Shown in pieces: positions 54,430 to 64,000 of a DNA stretch of 64,000 bases (the first letter of the stretch is position 1; each line of letters begins with the position of its first letter). Source of the stretch: Metridium senile (lineage: Eukaryota; Cnidaria; Anthozoa; Actiniaria; Metridiidae); assembly GCA_949775045.1 (NCBI GenBank), contig OX459097.1:11702764-11766763 (forward strand), given 5' to 3'. Under the pieces are notes generated by a model that saw only the letters and a list, made by a program, of their open reading frames with translations, searched no databases and was not told the DNA's origin. The translations under genes were made by a program, and so were the position numbers.

Positions 54430-57400
54430 CTCCCTTAATCCAAGTGGTAGGGGTGATCGGCGTACCTTTTAGGGTTAAAATATTTCCAGTGCGTACCTTT
54501 TAGGGTCCATTTAGAGATTTGGCTCAAAAATCAGTTCTAAGGGTCGTTTTTACTCTGCTTTATGTGTATCTGAACATACCTTTTAGGGGTCATTTTCAAA
54601 ATCTCCGCCGATCACCCCTACCACTTGGACAAAGGGAGTAATACTGCTCAGTTTCGGCAAAGACAAGAATTTTCCCGAGGGAGGAGGTGGTGGGTACTCG
54701 AACTGGTTATATTTTCAACATTAATTATGAAAAACAAAATATCAAAGTTTCAAATAATTTAATATAATTAGATCTTTAGAAAATTACTGTGTTGAAACAT
54801 ATTTTAATATTTTAAACAGAACCAATCAAATCAAGTAAAGTCCCATGGTCTGTAAGCAATAAAAAGGCAGTGCTTGTTCAACATGGACATACAGACCATC
54901 TGTTTAAGTCACCAAGTTCAGGATTGGTTGGGTCTTACTTCAAAAGATGTGTGTCCCATGGTTTTGCCAGTACACAAGCAAAACTGGGCATTGAATTATA
55001 TGACTCATTTTTGAAAGGTACATTTATTATTATCATTTATCCATTCATCTCTCCATCCATCCATTCATTTATCTATTCATTCATTTTTCCATTCTTCCTT
55101 CTGTCTATTCATTTATTCATTCATTCATCCCTCAATCATTCATTCATTCATTCATTCATTCATTCATTCATTCATTTATTTATTTATTCATTTATTCATT
55201 CATTCATTTATTTATTCATTCATTTATTCATTTATTTATTTATTTTTATCTATATATTCATACATCTATTTATTCATTTATTTATTTGTTTATTCTTTGC
55301 TTAGGTCACAGAGTGTTTCGTCTGTTAAGGAAAGGGGAAATACACACTTCTCTATTTGCTTTTCTTGGGTTTGTCTGTGTTGGTAAGTTAATAAAATACC
55401 AAGTATAATGTCAATTAAGGATGTTCTCAGTCAAATAAGTTAGCCATAGATTTTTCTTCAAACTTCTCATGGGGTCACCATACTCGTTTAGGAGTGAGAA
55501 CTATGATCTCACAGTGCAGGCTTGCAAGCCTTTTTCTTGTCAAAAATCACTTGTGCACAATACAAACAATTCAATTGTCAGAAAATTTTTTTTTTTTTAT
55601 AGAAATCTGAATGAATTGCCAAACATTTCTTGCGACAAACATCTAATAACCTATTCATTTGATAAATATTATGTGTAAATATATATTTATGAATTATGAG
55701 TTTTGCTATTGTCAACCATCCAGCAGAAATTCCACTGAATTATTGCAAATAATTAGTCATCATCCTTGGAGTGACTGACTGTGGGTTCTGCTGCTGCAAC
55801 AATAACTTTTCTGATGGTAAATAAAATTGTAAAACTATATGGCGAACTAAGTTGTAACTCTCACTGAATCGAAATCTTTTAGATATAGCAGCAAAGCCAA
55901 GTTCATCACAAGAGGAAGAGAGAGACTTCAACAAGTTATATCAGTGGATGCAAAATAATATCCAGCATTCACTCCAGGTATAGTACATTATATTGCCTGA
56001 TATCAACACAGCAGTCAAATGACCAATCACCATGCATGCAGGAAAAAATAAGTAAAATGATCCAGTACACAAATCTGACATCATACAGAATCTATAAGAA
56101 ATTATGGAGTGGACGACTTTCATTGCTTTTTTCTCAAAATATAAACAAAAATACAAATTAATGGTACCGTAGCTTAATTCACAATGACAATATATAACAA
56201 AGGTTTTGTACATGAAACTTCAAGCCTATTTGATGGTGATAATTGGAGTGATTTTCCTTCGTCCGTGCAACAAAGTAGACTAGTTAGTGAGTAATAGTCG
56301 AAATAAAACAAAACAAAACAATGGGATTAGTGTGTACTAGCTACTATGTATTATGTTGAATATTCTTTCACAGACGAAGGAAAATCACTCTATATTTGAT
56401 GATGATGATAGTACTAATTGTAAATGGTGCTGATGTGGTCATTGTAATTGTGTTTGATATAATGATGACATTTTTTATCCTTTACCCAAGGCCAAGGTTT
56501 CAGGTGAATATCAAAGTGAAGACAATCAACATGGCTTAAAACTATCAGACTATGTAATTGAATATAGATTGGGTGAACCGTCATCCAATTCCGCAGTTTA
56601 TGCTGCCAGAAATGCACATGATGACAAGGTATTACAGTGTGAATTGAAAAACCATGGGCACCCAGAAATATTTTAGAAATCGTTTATTGTTAGTTGAACA
56701 ACTCACAAACAACTCTACCTACAAAAAGTTTATCATACTACACATCAGTCAAACTTCTTGCGGTGATATAATTGTTTCTGAGTTGTTCAACAAATAATAA
56801 ACAATTTCTAAAATATTTTTAGGTGCCCACGGTTTTTTAATTTCGCACTGTAATGAACTTATTATTTTGAAATTAATAATTATAATTAATTATAATATTT
56901 CCACAGTAGATCAACATAGTAGTAAATGTTGTTCTTCTGCTGACTCTCACACTCACTACCACTACACTTTCCATGCATCACTCCTCACATGCTGAGAGAG
57001 GAAAAGCCAGATTAAACCAGAGAACAAACCCTCAAACAAACTCAATTCACTTACTAACTGTTAAAAAATACATTTTCTTTTGTATTTTAAGGAGTATGCT
57101 GTTAAAATGATGTTTAATTTTTGCACAAGCTCAAACAGTACTGCCATTGAAAAGGTAAAACATCAAGTAAAACATGATTATAATTTCCATTCTGATTCAT
57201 AAATGATAATGAGGAAAATACTGACAGAAATAAAGATAGTTATTGTTATTATATAATTATCATGATAGAGTACAAACACTAAAAGTGTGCAATACTTTGT
57301 ACTATTTACCACTAAATAGTGTTGATTAAACAATAGAGAACAAAAGAATTTGCATAATTTAGCAGTATTTAGTGGTATATATGTTGCACACTTTTAGTGT

Positions 57401-60400
57401 TTGCACTCTAGCTGTAATATCCAGTACTAGCTGTAGTAACAGCTATATATCTAATTTAATTTATTAACACAATTATATATCATTTTTTTTATTTTAAACA
57501 ATTCTCTAAATCTCTTTTACTTATATTTCATTTGTTTAGTATTTGTGTATTTTTGTTTTCAATGCTACAATTATTAATTAAACTACCTACCTGTAGGCAT
57601 TTGCAAAGGAGAAGGAAGTTCTCACAATGGCTCCTAAACAAAGTAAAGGTAAACAACCCAAAGCTGAGCCCCTTCCAGGAAGGGGGGAGGGGGGTTCCAG
57701 GAAGGGGGGTGCATGTTCCCATGTTCATGAGAAGGTAATTTGTTCTGAATGAAATCGGCTGAAATTAACTGAGAGGATTATAGAGATCAACAAGAAGACA
57801 CTGTAAGAGTTTTGTTGAATTTTATTAAATTTTAATGCAAAAAAAATCGATGGACCAAAAGTACTCATATGTCATTTAGTAAATCAACACTAACAGTGAG
57901 CTTGGGCTACCTGTGTTAACCAGATTCAAGTTACACCAATATACCGCCTCGCCCCAATGTCCTACCAGTGTTAGAAACTTAAGGTGCTTGCAGTAATGAT
58001 TCAGAATATTACATACATTTGTATCTAACCAGTTTCAAGTTACACCAATATGCCACCTTATCCAAATGTCCTACCAGTGTTAGAAAGGTGCTTGCAGTAA
58101 TGATTCAGAACATTATATACAATTTGTACATTGTGTATCTAACCAGATTCAAGTTACATCAGTATGCCACCTCACCCCAATGTTCTACCAGTCCTTCATT
58201 CATTTGTGGATATTGTACCGTGTCTACCAGATGCTCTGGATACCTATCCTGCTGCACTTCCACACAAATACACACCACAAGGCATGGGAAGAAATAAAAC
58301 AATGTTCTTGGTGACTCCGAGGTAACACCCTGCTTACTCTGAAGTCCTGAATAATAGTATATATTTACAGTATGTTTATTTTTTTGAGGAAATTTTCCAC
58401 TCTATACAGCCTTATTGGGGCCTATACGATTATTAATTTAAGGCATTTTCACTCTGCATGAAACTTATTCAGGTCTATTTAAGACATCTTAAGGTAAAAT
58501 GTATACCCTGTCTGAGACCAGAAGCTTAAAGACCATACCCTGAATGGCAGCACATACTGTTTAGCAAATATATGGGATTACCCTAACCCTTGCAGTAATA
58601 GATGAATAATTAGCTGGCAAGTGATAGATGAATAATTGGCTGGCAAGGTGTTAAAAGGACTCTCTCATTGCAAGCTCAACGTTGGTCTCGCTTCCATGCA
58701 AAGGCCCAGCTATACCTTTCAAGATGGTACAGGAAACTGTGAAGGGGACTAATTAATTACAGTGTTAATTGGACCTTCATAACTTTTCCAGGTTAGATTG
58801 CACTGTAGATGAATACCTCAAGTCTCACTCTTTAAGCACAAGGACTTCAAACCTATTACTACTGCAACTTCTAGAGGGTGTTTCACACTTAGTAGACAAT
58901 GGAGTAGCTCAACGAGACATGAAGACTGAAAACTTGCTACTGGATACCTCAATAGCTGGGTGTCCAAGGCTTGTGATTTGTGACTTTGGTTGTGCCTTGG
59001 CTGAGAGGGGGATAGGTTTGAAGATGCCATTTCTAACAGAGGAGACTGACCGAGGCGGAAATATCAGGCTCATGCCCCCTGAAGTTAGTAATAATAATTA
59101 TAATAATTTATTACTTATTATTCGCAAATTAACATAGGCATATGATCAATTCGCCTAGTATTGGAGATTTTAGTGATGATCGATGTTCATAATGATGAGA
59201 AAGGGGGCATAAGGGGGGTTTGGAAACTGCAAAACCGCACACAAAAAATAGACAAAAACCGCAAAACCGCACAAAAAATAGACAAAATCCTCAACCGCAA
59301 TCAATAAATAAAACTTGGCCAAAACAAAAAAGTGAAATGAAGTGAAATGATCCGAATGATAATTTTTCACCCTTTCTCACCGTTCATAGAGTCCTAAAAT
59401 GACAAAGAATCCGCAAACCGCTCAGTTTCCCAAAACTGCTCCAAAAACTGCACCAAAAATTGCAAACTGCAAACCCTTACGCCCCCTCGTTGAGGATGGT
59501 GATAATGATGTTTATAATGATGATGATGGTGATGGATATGTACATGTTAGGATAATAGTTGACAAGCAATGATAATCGTGATGATCGTCATGCATCATGT
59601 TGATGATAGTGATGATGATGGTGGCAGTAGTGATGGATAACAAATGGTTGATAATCATTGATGATGATGATGATGGATGGATATGTACATGCTAGGATAA
59701 TAGTTGACAAGCAATGATAATCGTGATGATCGTCATGCATCATGTTGATGATAGTGATGATGATGGTGGCAGTAGTGATGGATAACAAATGGTTGATAAT
59801 CATTGATGATGATGATGATGGATGGATATGTACATGTTAGGATAATAGTTGACAAGCAATGATAATCATGATGATCATCATGCATCATGTTGATGATAGT
59901 GATGATGATGGTGGCAGTAGTGATGGATAACAAATGGTTGATAATCATTGATGATGATGATGATGGATGGATATGTACATGTTAGGATAATAGTTGACAA
60001 GCAATGATAATCGTGATGATCGTCATGCATCATGTTGATGATAGTGATGATGATGGTGGCAGTAGTGATGGAAAACAAATGGTTGATAATCATTGATGAT
60101 GATGATGATGATGGATATGTACATGTTAGGATAATAGTTGACAAGCAATGATAATCGTGATGGTCGTCATGCATCATGTTGATGATAGTGATGATGATGG
60201 TGGCAGTAGTGATGGAAAACAAATGGTTGATAATCATTGATGATGATGATGATGGATGGATATGTACATGCTAGGATAATAGTTGACAAGCAATGATAAT
60301 CGTGATGATCGTCATGCATCATGTTGATGATAGTGATGATGATGGTGGCAGTAGTGATGGAAAACAAATGGTTGATAATCATTGATGATGATGATGATGG

Positions 60401-62210
60401 ATGGATATGTACATGTTAGGATAATAGTTGACAAGCAATGATAATCGTGATGATCGTCATGCATCATGTTGATGATAGTGATGATGATGGTGGCAGTAGT
60501 GATGGATAACAAATGGTTGATAATCATTGATGATGATGATGATGGATGGATATGTACATGTTAGGATAATAGTTGACAAGCAATGATAATCGTGATGATC
60601 GTCATGCATCATGTTGATGATAGTGATGATGATGGTGGCAGTAGTGATGGATAACAAATGGTTGATAATCATTGATGATGATGATGATGATGATGGATAT
60701 GTACATGTTAGGATAATAGTTGACAAGCAATGATAATCGTGATGATCGTCATGCATCATGTTGATGATAGTGATGATGATGCTGGCAGTAGTGATGGATA
60801 ACAAATGGTTGATAATCATTGATGATGATGATGATGGATGGATATGTACATGTTAGGATAATAGTTGACAAGCAATGATAATCGTGATGATCGTCATGCA
60901 TCATGTTGATGATAGTGATGATGATGGTGGCAGTAGTGATGGATAACAAATGGTTGATAATCATTGATGATGATGATGATGGATGGATATGTACATGTTA
61001 GGATAATAGTTGACAAGCAATGATAATCGTGATGATCGTCATGCATCATGTTGATGATAGTGATGATGATGGTGGCAGTAGTGATGGATAACAAATGGTT
61101 GATAATCATTGATGATGATGATGATGATGATGGATATGTACATGTTAGGATAATAGTTGACAAGCAATGATAATCGTGATGATCGTCATGCATCATGTTG
61201 ATGATAGTGATGATGATGCTGGCAGTAGTGATGGATAATAAATGGTTGATAATCATTGATGATGATGATGATGATGGATATGTACATGTTAGGATAATAG
61301 TTGACAAGCAATGATAATCATGATGATCGTCATGCATCATGTTGATGATAGTGATGATGATGGTGGCAGTAGTGATGGAAAACAAATGGTTGATAATCAT
61401 TGATGATGATGATGATGATGATGGATATGTACATGTTAGGATAATAGTTGACAAGCAATGATAATCGTGATGATCGTCATGCATCATGTTGATGATAGTG
61501 ATGATGATGGTGGCAGTAGTGATGGATAATAAATGGTTGATAATCATTGATAATGATGATGATGATGGATATGTACATGTTAGGATAATAGTTGACAAGC
61601 AATGATAATTGTGATGATCGTCATGCATCATGTTGATGATAGTGATGATGATGGTGGCAGTAGTGATGGAAAACAAATGGTTGATAATCATTGATGATGA
61701 TGGTGATGGATGGATATGTACATGTTAGGATAATAGTTGACAAGCAATGATAATCGTGATGATCGTCGTGCATCATGTTGATGATAGTGATGATGATGGT
61801 GGCAGTAGTGATGGATAATAAATGGTTGATAATCATTGATAATGATGATGATGATGGATATGTACATGTTAGGATAATAGTTGACAAGCAATGATAATCA
61901 TGATGATCGTCATGCATCATGTTGATGATAGTGATGATGATGGTGGCAGTAGCGATGGATAACAAATGGTTGATAATCATTGATGATGATGATGATGGAT
62001 GGATATGTACATGTTAGGATAATAGTTGACAAGCAATGATAATCGTGATGATCGTCATGCATCATGTTGATGATAGTGATGATGATGGTGGCAGTAGTGA
62101 TGGATAACAAAATAATAGTTGATAATTAGTGATGATGGTAATTATGAAGGATGAAAAGCATAATGATGATGATGACATTATTGATGATTGTAATTATGAA
62201 GAATGACAAG

Positions 62211-62254
<44 letters not shown>

Positions 62255-63894
62255 TTGATAGTTTTTGATAATGGTAATGATATAAAAAAAAACATAAATA
62301 ATGATATTAATTAATATGCTTGAATATCAGGTTATTACTGCCTGTTGTGGACAGGGAGTTACAATTGATTACAGTAAAGCTGATGGTATGACTATACTAA
62401 CTAAATCCTTTCACTCATTTATTCACTTCTGCCATTTCTCTTTCATCTATGCATTCACTCCTTTTTATATTCATTTATCCATCAATCCATTCATTCTTTC
62501 ATTCATCCATTCGTTTATCCATTGCTTCAGTAGCTCATTCATTCATCTATTCAATTTATCTATCATTTACTTTTTCATTCATTCATATCATCCATCCATC
62601 CATTAAATCATTCACTTATCCATCTATCTATTAATTCTTAAATTCATTCATCCATCTATTCATCTATTTATGTATTTATCCATATCTGTTTTACCAGGTT
62701 GGTCAGCTGGTACTATTGCCTATGAACTATTCGGCAATATGAATCCGTTTGGTCGTGGAGGACTGGATAGTGCATGTTACCAAGACGACGAGTTGCCTGA
62801 ACTTACAAGGTAAAACTGCTGGAGAGTAGACTGCAAAAACAGTCCCTACAGTACTTTTACGCAAAAACTCCGAGGAAAAGTGTTGAAGTTCGATCGGACG
62901 AAATTCTAGCCGCGAGGAGATGAGGAGAGTGGGGAGTGAGGCGAGTGTCTCTCTCCCCCTCCCTATAATCCTCTCCTCATTCTCTCGCGGCCAGATTTTC
63001 ATCTCGTTTCCTCGGAGTTTTTGCGTAGAAGTAAGGACTGTTTTGCAGTCTAGCTGGAAAGTAATTAGAATAGTTTGCTCACAAAATGAAAAGACGCTAT
63101 CTCGCCTGTCAAATGTTCAAATTTTATTCTCTTTTGTTTACAGTGCGCCCGTTGCAGTTCGTTGGGTTGTCAAAAAGCTGCTCTGTAGAAACATGCGTGA
63201 CCGTCTGTCAGCGCGTGACGCTTCCATTATTCTCAGCGTTTACTTGTTTGCCCCTTCTTGGTGGTTGCGTGACGAGTTTCTGGTCACGCAAGGTGACATT
63301 CTAAGGTACGAAATTTTACACGTGTTGTATTAAAAGTAGTCAAGGCCAAAAGAACAGTAAACAATGGTGGTTAATAGCAATCATCCGGGTGTGTGTAGTC
63401 TTTTTAGTAATGATCCTTATAAAAACAATAGCACTTCCTTTTGTTCTGCGGCAATTCACTTTCCCCACATCCAAATTGTGAGATCTTGTGTAATACAACA
63501 AATTTTATCATCGTTGTTCTAAAATTACTATACTGTCCATAGTCAATTTAGTCTCCCCCTAAGCCATGATGCAACGCTCCGTGACGATGTTAAACATGGC
63601 TGCGGGGAGACTATAGTAAAACAGAAGGTAAACTTTATTGGTTTGACTAATATTTGAAGAGAAGAAGAAGTTTGCCATGCCTTGTTGTAGATCAATAAGA
63701 GAAAGAGACTTCACAAGGTTGTAATAAGTTTTAATGGAATTATCCAAATGTCTCGCCCTTCCAGGCTTCTTCAGTGGATAAATCAATTATTATTGATGGT
63801 TTTAATTTTGGTAATTTTCAGATGGCTCGTTAAGCAATCAATTCCTACAGGAATAACGACAGACAGAGATGCATGCTGGGACGTGGAAGCAATG
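54077..63894 (+). CDS. PINK1: PTEN-induced kinase 1 (mitochondrial Ser/Thr kinase), 3' end outside window
   Basis: PINK1 builds up on damaged mitochondria and phosphorylates ubiquitin and Parkin to start mitophagy. Thirteen exons join in phase (521 codons): 54077-54146, 54820-55017, 55305-55382, 55883-55977, 56491-56628, 57092-57154, 57597-57648, 58147-58321, 58792-59083, 62331-62385, 62698-62809, 63144-63305, 63822-63894. The N-terminus MSLFRLGKAVVRSVLRSVQL is a basic mitochondrial presequence; a short hydrophobic segment (about 103-115) would be the membrane anchor. The kinase domain has YAVKMM (Lys198), LLLLQLLEGVSHLVDNGVA, QRDMKTEN (330-337), CDFG (353-356), DRGGN and PPEV, then DYSKAD and the PINK1 C-terminal extension. 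Oddities: QRD replaces HRD and the glycine loop reads LGEPSSNSAVY. An in-frame TGA lies 9 nt before the ATG. Confidence 0.95.
54390..54655. mobile_element. MITE with poly-G run in PINK1 intron 1
   Basis: CTTAATCCAAGTGGTAGGGG and CCCCTACCACTTGGACAAAG are inverted ends; inside, TACCTTTTAGGGT recurs. A run of more than 25 G lies at the left end (54399-54427). Confidence 0.75.
54820..55017 (+). CDS. PINK1: PINK1 exon 2
   Basis: It is 198 nt, phase 1 to 1, encoding a basic, weakly conserved stretch before the membrane anchor. The open frame runs on into a TTCA repeat, but the GTACAT donor gives the right phase for exon 3. Confidence 0.85.
55040..55295. repeat. TTCA/TTTA tetranucleotide repeat in PINK1 intron 2
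   Basis: CATTCATTCATT and TTTATTTATT runs fill nearly the whole intron between exons 2 and 3. Confidence 0.95.
55305..55382 (+). CDS. PINK1: PINK1 exon 3 (membrane anchor)
   Basis: It is 78 nt with HRVFRLLRKGEIHTSLFAFL then GFVCVG, a short hydrophobic segment after a basic run, as expected for the PARL-cleaved anchor. Confidence 0.88.
55883..55977 (+). CDS. PINK1: PINK1 exon 4 (linker helix)
   Basis: It is 95 nt with a polar, acidic linker (SSSQEEERDFNKLYQWMQNN) before the kinase domain. Confidence 0.85.
56243..56393. mobile_element. Inverted-repeat element in PINK1 intron 4
   Basis: GGAGTGATTTTCCTTCGTC / GACGAAGGAAAATCACTC ends. It shares the AGTG...CACTC terminus with family E but has a different interior. 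Confidence 0.7.
56491..56628 (+). CDS. PINK1: PINK1 exon 5 (kinase N-lobe start)
   Basis: It is 138 nt, phase 0 to 0. LSDYVIEYRLGEPSSNSAVY covers the glycine loop, which is altered from the usual GxGxxxxV. An in-frame alternative acceptor lies 6 nt further on. A MITE starts 6 nt past the donor. Confidence 0.88.
56635..56850. mobile_element. 216-bp TA-flanked MITE at the PINK1 exon 5 donor
   Basis: Ends CAGTGTGAATTGAAAAACC.../...TTTTTAATTTCGCACTG with TA on each side (56633-56634, 56851-56852); inner arms CTAAAATATTT, TTTATTGTTAGTTGAACAAC. Exon 5 ends at 56628. Confidence 0.8.
56935..57055 (-). mobile_element. SINE fragment, reversed, in PINK1 intron 5
   Basis: CTCACACTCACTACCACTAC and GAGAGAGGAAAAGCC resemble the body of the same SINE family, strongly diverged. 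Confidence 0.5.
57092..57154 (+). CDS. PINK1: PINK1 exon 6 (catalytic lysine)
   Basis: It is 63 nt, reading EYAVKMMFNFCTSSNSTAIE plus K. The VK lysine is the ATP-binding residue. Confidence 0.92.
57266..57410. mobile_element. 144-bp palindromic MITE, copy 2, in PINK1 intron 6
   Basis: The same ends and interior as 7960-8103 but in the opposite orientation, with only scattered changes. Confidence 0.8.
57597..57648 (+). CDS. PINK1: PINK1 exon 7
   Basis: It is 52 nt, reading AFAKEKEVLTMAPKQSK. The GTAAAC donor at 57649 gives the phase needed by exon 8. A second donor at 57735 would keep the frame open longer (a glycine-rich stretch) but would not join exon 8 in frame. Confidence 0.8.
57924..58146 (+). 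repeat. Two decoy copies of the 5' part of PINK1 exon 8
   Basis: Units of about 110 bp precede the true exon. Each has the AACCAG acceptor and an open start: copy 1 (57924-57982) reads SSYTNIPPRPNVLPVLET then a stop, copy 2 (58033-58100) reads SSYTNMPPYPNVLPVLERCL then Q and a stop. The true exon reads SSYISMPPHPNVLPVLHSF. The decoys lack a donor in the same frame. Confidence 0.85.
58147..58321 (+). CDS. PINK1: PINK1 exon 8
   Basis: It is 175 nt with PPHPNVLPVLHSFVDIVPCL and PDALDTYPAALPHKY, then RNKTMFLVTPR. It matches the PINK1-specific insertion that ends TLFLVMKNYP in human. The acceptor AACCAG and the first 50 bases recur twice upstream. Confidence 0.9.
58792..59083 (+). CDS. PINK1: PINK1 exon 9 (catalytic and activation loops)
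   Basis: It is 292 nt and carries QRDMKTENLL, LVICDFGCALAE and TDRGGNIRLMPPE. The donor GTTAGT is weak but gives the correct join to VITACC... in exon 10. Confidence 0.93.
59515..62110. repeat. 145-bp minisatellite, about 18 copies, in PINK1 intron 9
   Basis: Units have GATATGTACATGTTAGGATA, ATAGTTGACAAGCAATGATA, CGTCATGCATCATGTTGATG and GGTGGCAGTAGTGATGGATA, with a GAT tail of varying length. 145 is not a multiple of three, so frames shift between units. A GAT microsatellite follows to about 62250. Confidence 0.96.
62331..62385 (+). CDS. PINK1: PINK1 exon 10
   Basis: It is 55 nt, reading VITACCGQGVTIDYSKAD. IDYSKAD is diagnostic for PINK1. It follows a 3.2-kb intron made largely of a 145-bp minisatellite. 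Confidence 0.93.
62405..62690. repeat. TTCA/TCCA tetranucleotide repeat in PINK1 intron 10
   Basis: Degenerate CATTCATCCATC runs fill the intron between exons 10 and 11. Confidence 0.93.
62698..62809 (+). CDS. PINK1: PINK1 exon 11
   Basis: It is 112 nt with WSAGTIAYELFGNMNPFG and YQDDELPEL, matching WAVGAIAYEIFG...NPFYGQG in human. Confidence 0.94.
62825..63050. mobile_element. Inverted-repeat element in PINK1 intron 11
   Basis: ACTGCAAAAACAGTCCCTAC / GTAAGGACTGTTTTGCAGT ends, AAAACTCCGAGGAAA arms and a CCGCGAGGAGATGAGG / CCTCTCCTCATTCTCTCGCGG centre. Related to 34560-34875. Confidence 0.75.
63144..63305 (+). CDS. PINK1: PINK1 exon 12
   Basis: It is 162 nt with VVKKLLCRNMRDRLSARDAS, the last kinase helices, then the start of the C-terminal extension. 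Confidence 0.93.
63550..63620. repeat. Small inverted repeat, TAGTCTCCCC / GGGGAGACTA
   Basis: About 20-bp arms around a 30-bp loop in PINK1 intron 12; related GGGGGAGACTA motifs occur near 26290 and 37030. Confidence 0.55.
63822..63894 (+). CDS. PINK1: PINK1 exon 13 (last exon in window)
   Basis: It is 73 nt, reading WLVKQSIPTGITTDRDACWD and VEAM, phase 2 to 0, part of the C-terminal extension. The final exon or exons lie beyond base 64000. Confidence 0.85.
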
Positions 63895-63909
63895 GTATAC
63901 AATTATCTG

Positions 63910-64000
63910 TTTTTGTGATGAAGATGGTGGTGATGGTTGTGGTGATGGTTGTGATGATGGTGATGGTGATAATAGTGGTGATATTTGTGATGGTGGTGGT
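63910..64000. repeat. GGTGAT microsatellite at the window end
   Basis: (GGTGAT)n and (GTGATG)n run to the last base, in the intron after PINK1 exon 13. Confidence 0.9.

Noticed and set aside
54870..55304. 144-residue frame containing PINK1 exon 2 and a long IHSFI tail
   Set aside because: The first part is true exon 2; the tail is the TTCA repeat of intron 2, removed by splicing at 55018.
57649..57734. Extension of PINK1 exon 7 through a glycine-rich segment to a second donor
   Set aside because: The donor at 57735 leaves phase 0, but exon 8 needs phase 1, so the join would be out of frame. It may still be an alternative transcript.
59588..62110. Series of minus-strand frames with repeated MIINHL...HHYHQHDA
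   Set aside because: Translations of the 145-bp minisatellite in a PINK1 intron, antisense to the gene.

Overview
Eukaryotic, intron-rich nuclear DNA from an invertebrate animal. The window holds parts of three split genes buried in AT-rich sequence packed with short inverted-repeat transposons (MITEs), SINEs, microsatellites and minisatellites. The gene set, the conserved splice phases and the repeat load would suit a cnidarian such as a coral or sea anemone. That is an inference; nothing read here fixes the species.

Layout. (1) 1-15,029, minus strand: the 5' part of a high-voltage-activated type calcium channel alpha-1 gene. Six exons give the N-terminus and all of repeat I (S1 to S6, including the P-loop glutamate); the rest lies beyond base 1. 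All phases join without a break. (2) 15,030-31,640: about 16.6 kb with no gene I can support, only MITEs, tandem arrays and AT-rich single-copy stretches. (3) 31,645-53,683, minus strand: a complete 18-exon PRPF4 gene (U4/U6 snRNP protein Prp4, 516 codons plus stop) with many repeat insertions in its introns. (4) 54,077-63,894 and beyond, plus strand: PINK1, the mitochondrial kinase, 13 exons and 521 codons seen, with the 3' end outside the window.

PRPF4 and PINK1 are head to head, with start codons 393 bp apart, so they probably share a bidirectional promoter; a YY1-like motif lies inside it. PRPF4 acts in spliceosome assembly and PINK1 in mitochondrial quality control, so the pairing suggests shared housekeeping control, not a shared pathway.

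Most unusual observations: a 60-nt, phase-0 exon-like segment with splice sites, resembling a repeat III S2 segment of calcium channels, sits in the repeat I intron between the P-loop and S6 exons; three separate exon edges (PRPF4 exons 17 and 18, PINK1 exon 8) are tandemly duplicated as coding-like decoys; at least four MITEs end within about 20 bp of a 5' splice site; and PINK1 has QRD where HRD is expected plus an altered glycine loop. Repeat boundaries were read by eye and may be off by several bases.
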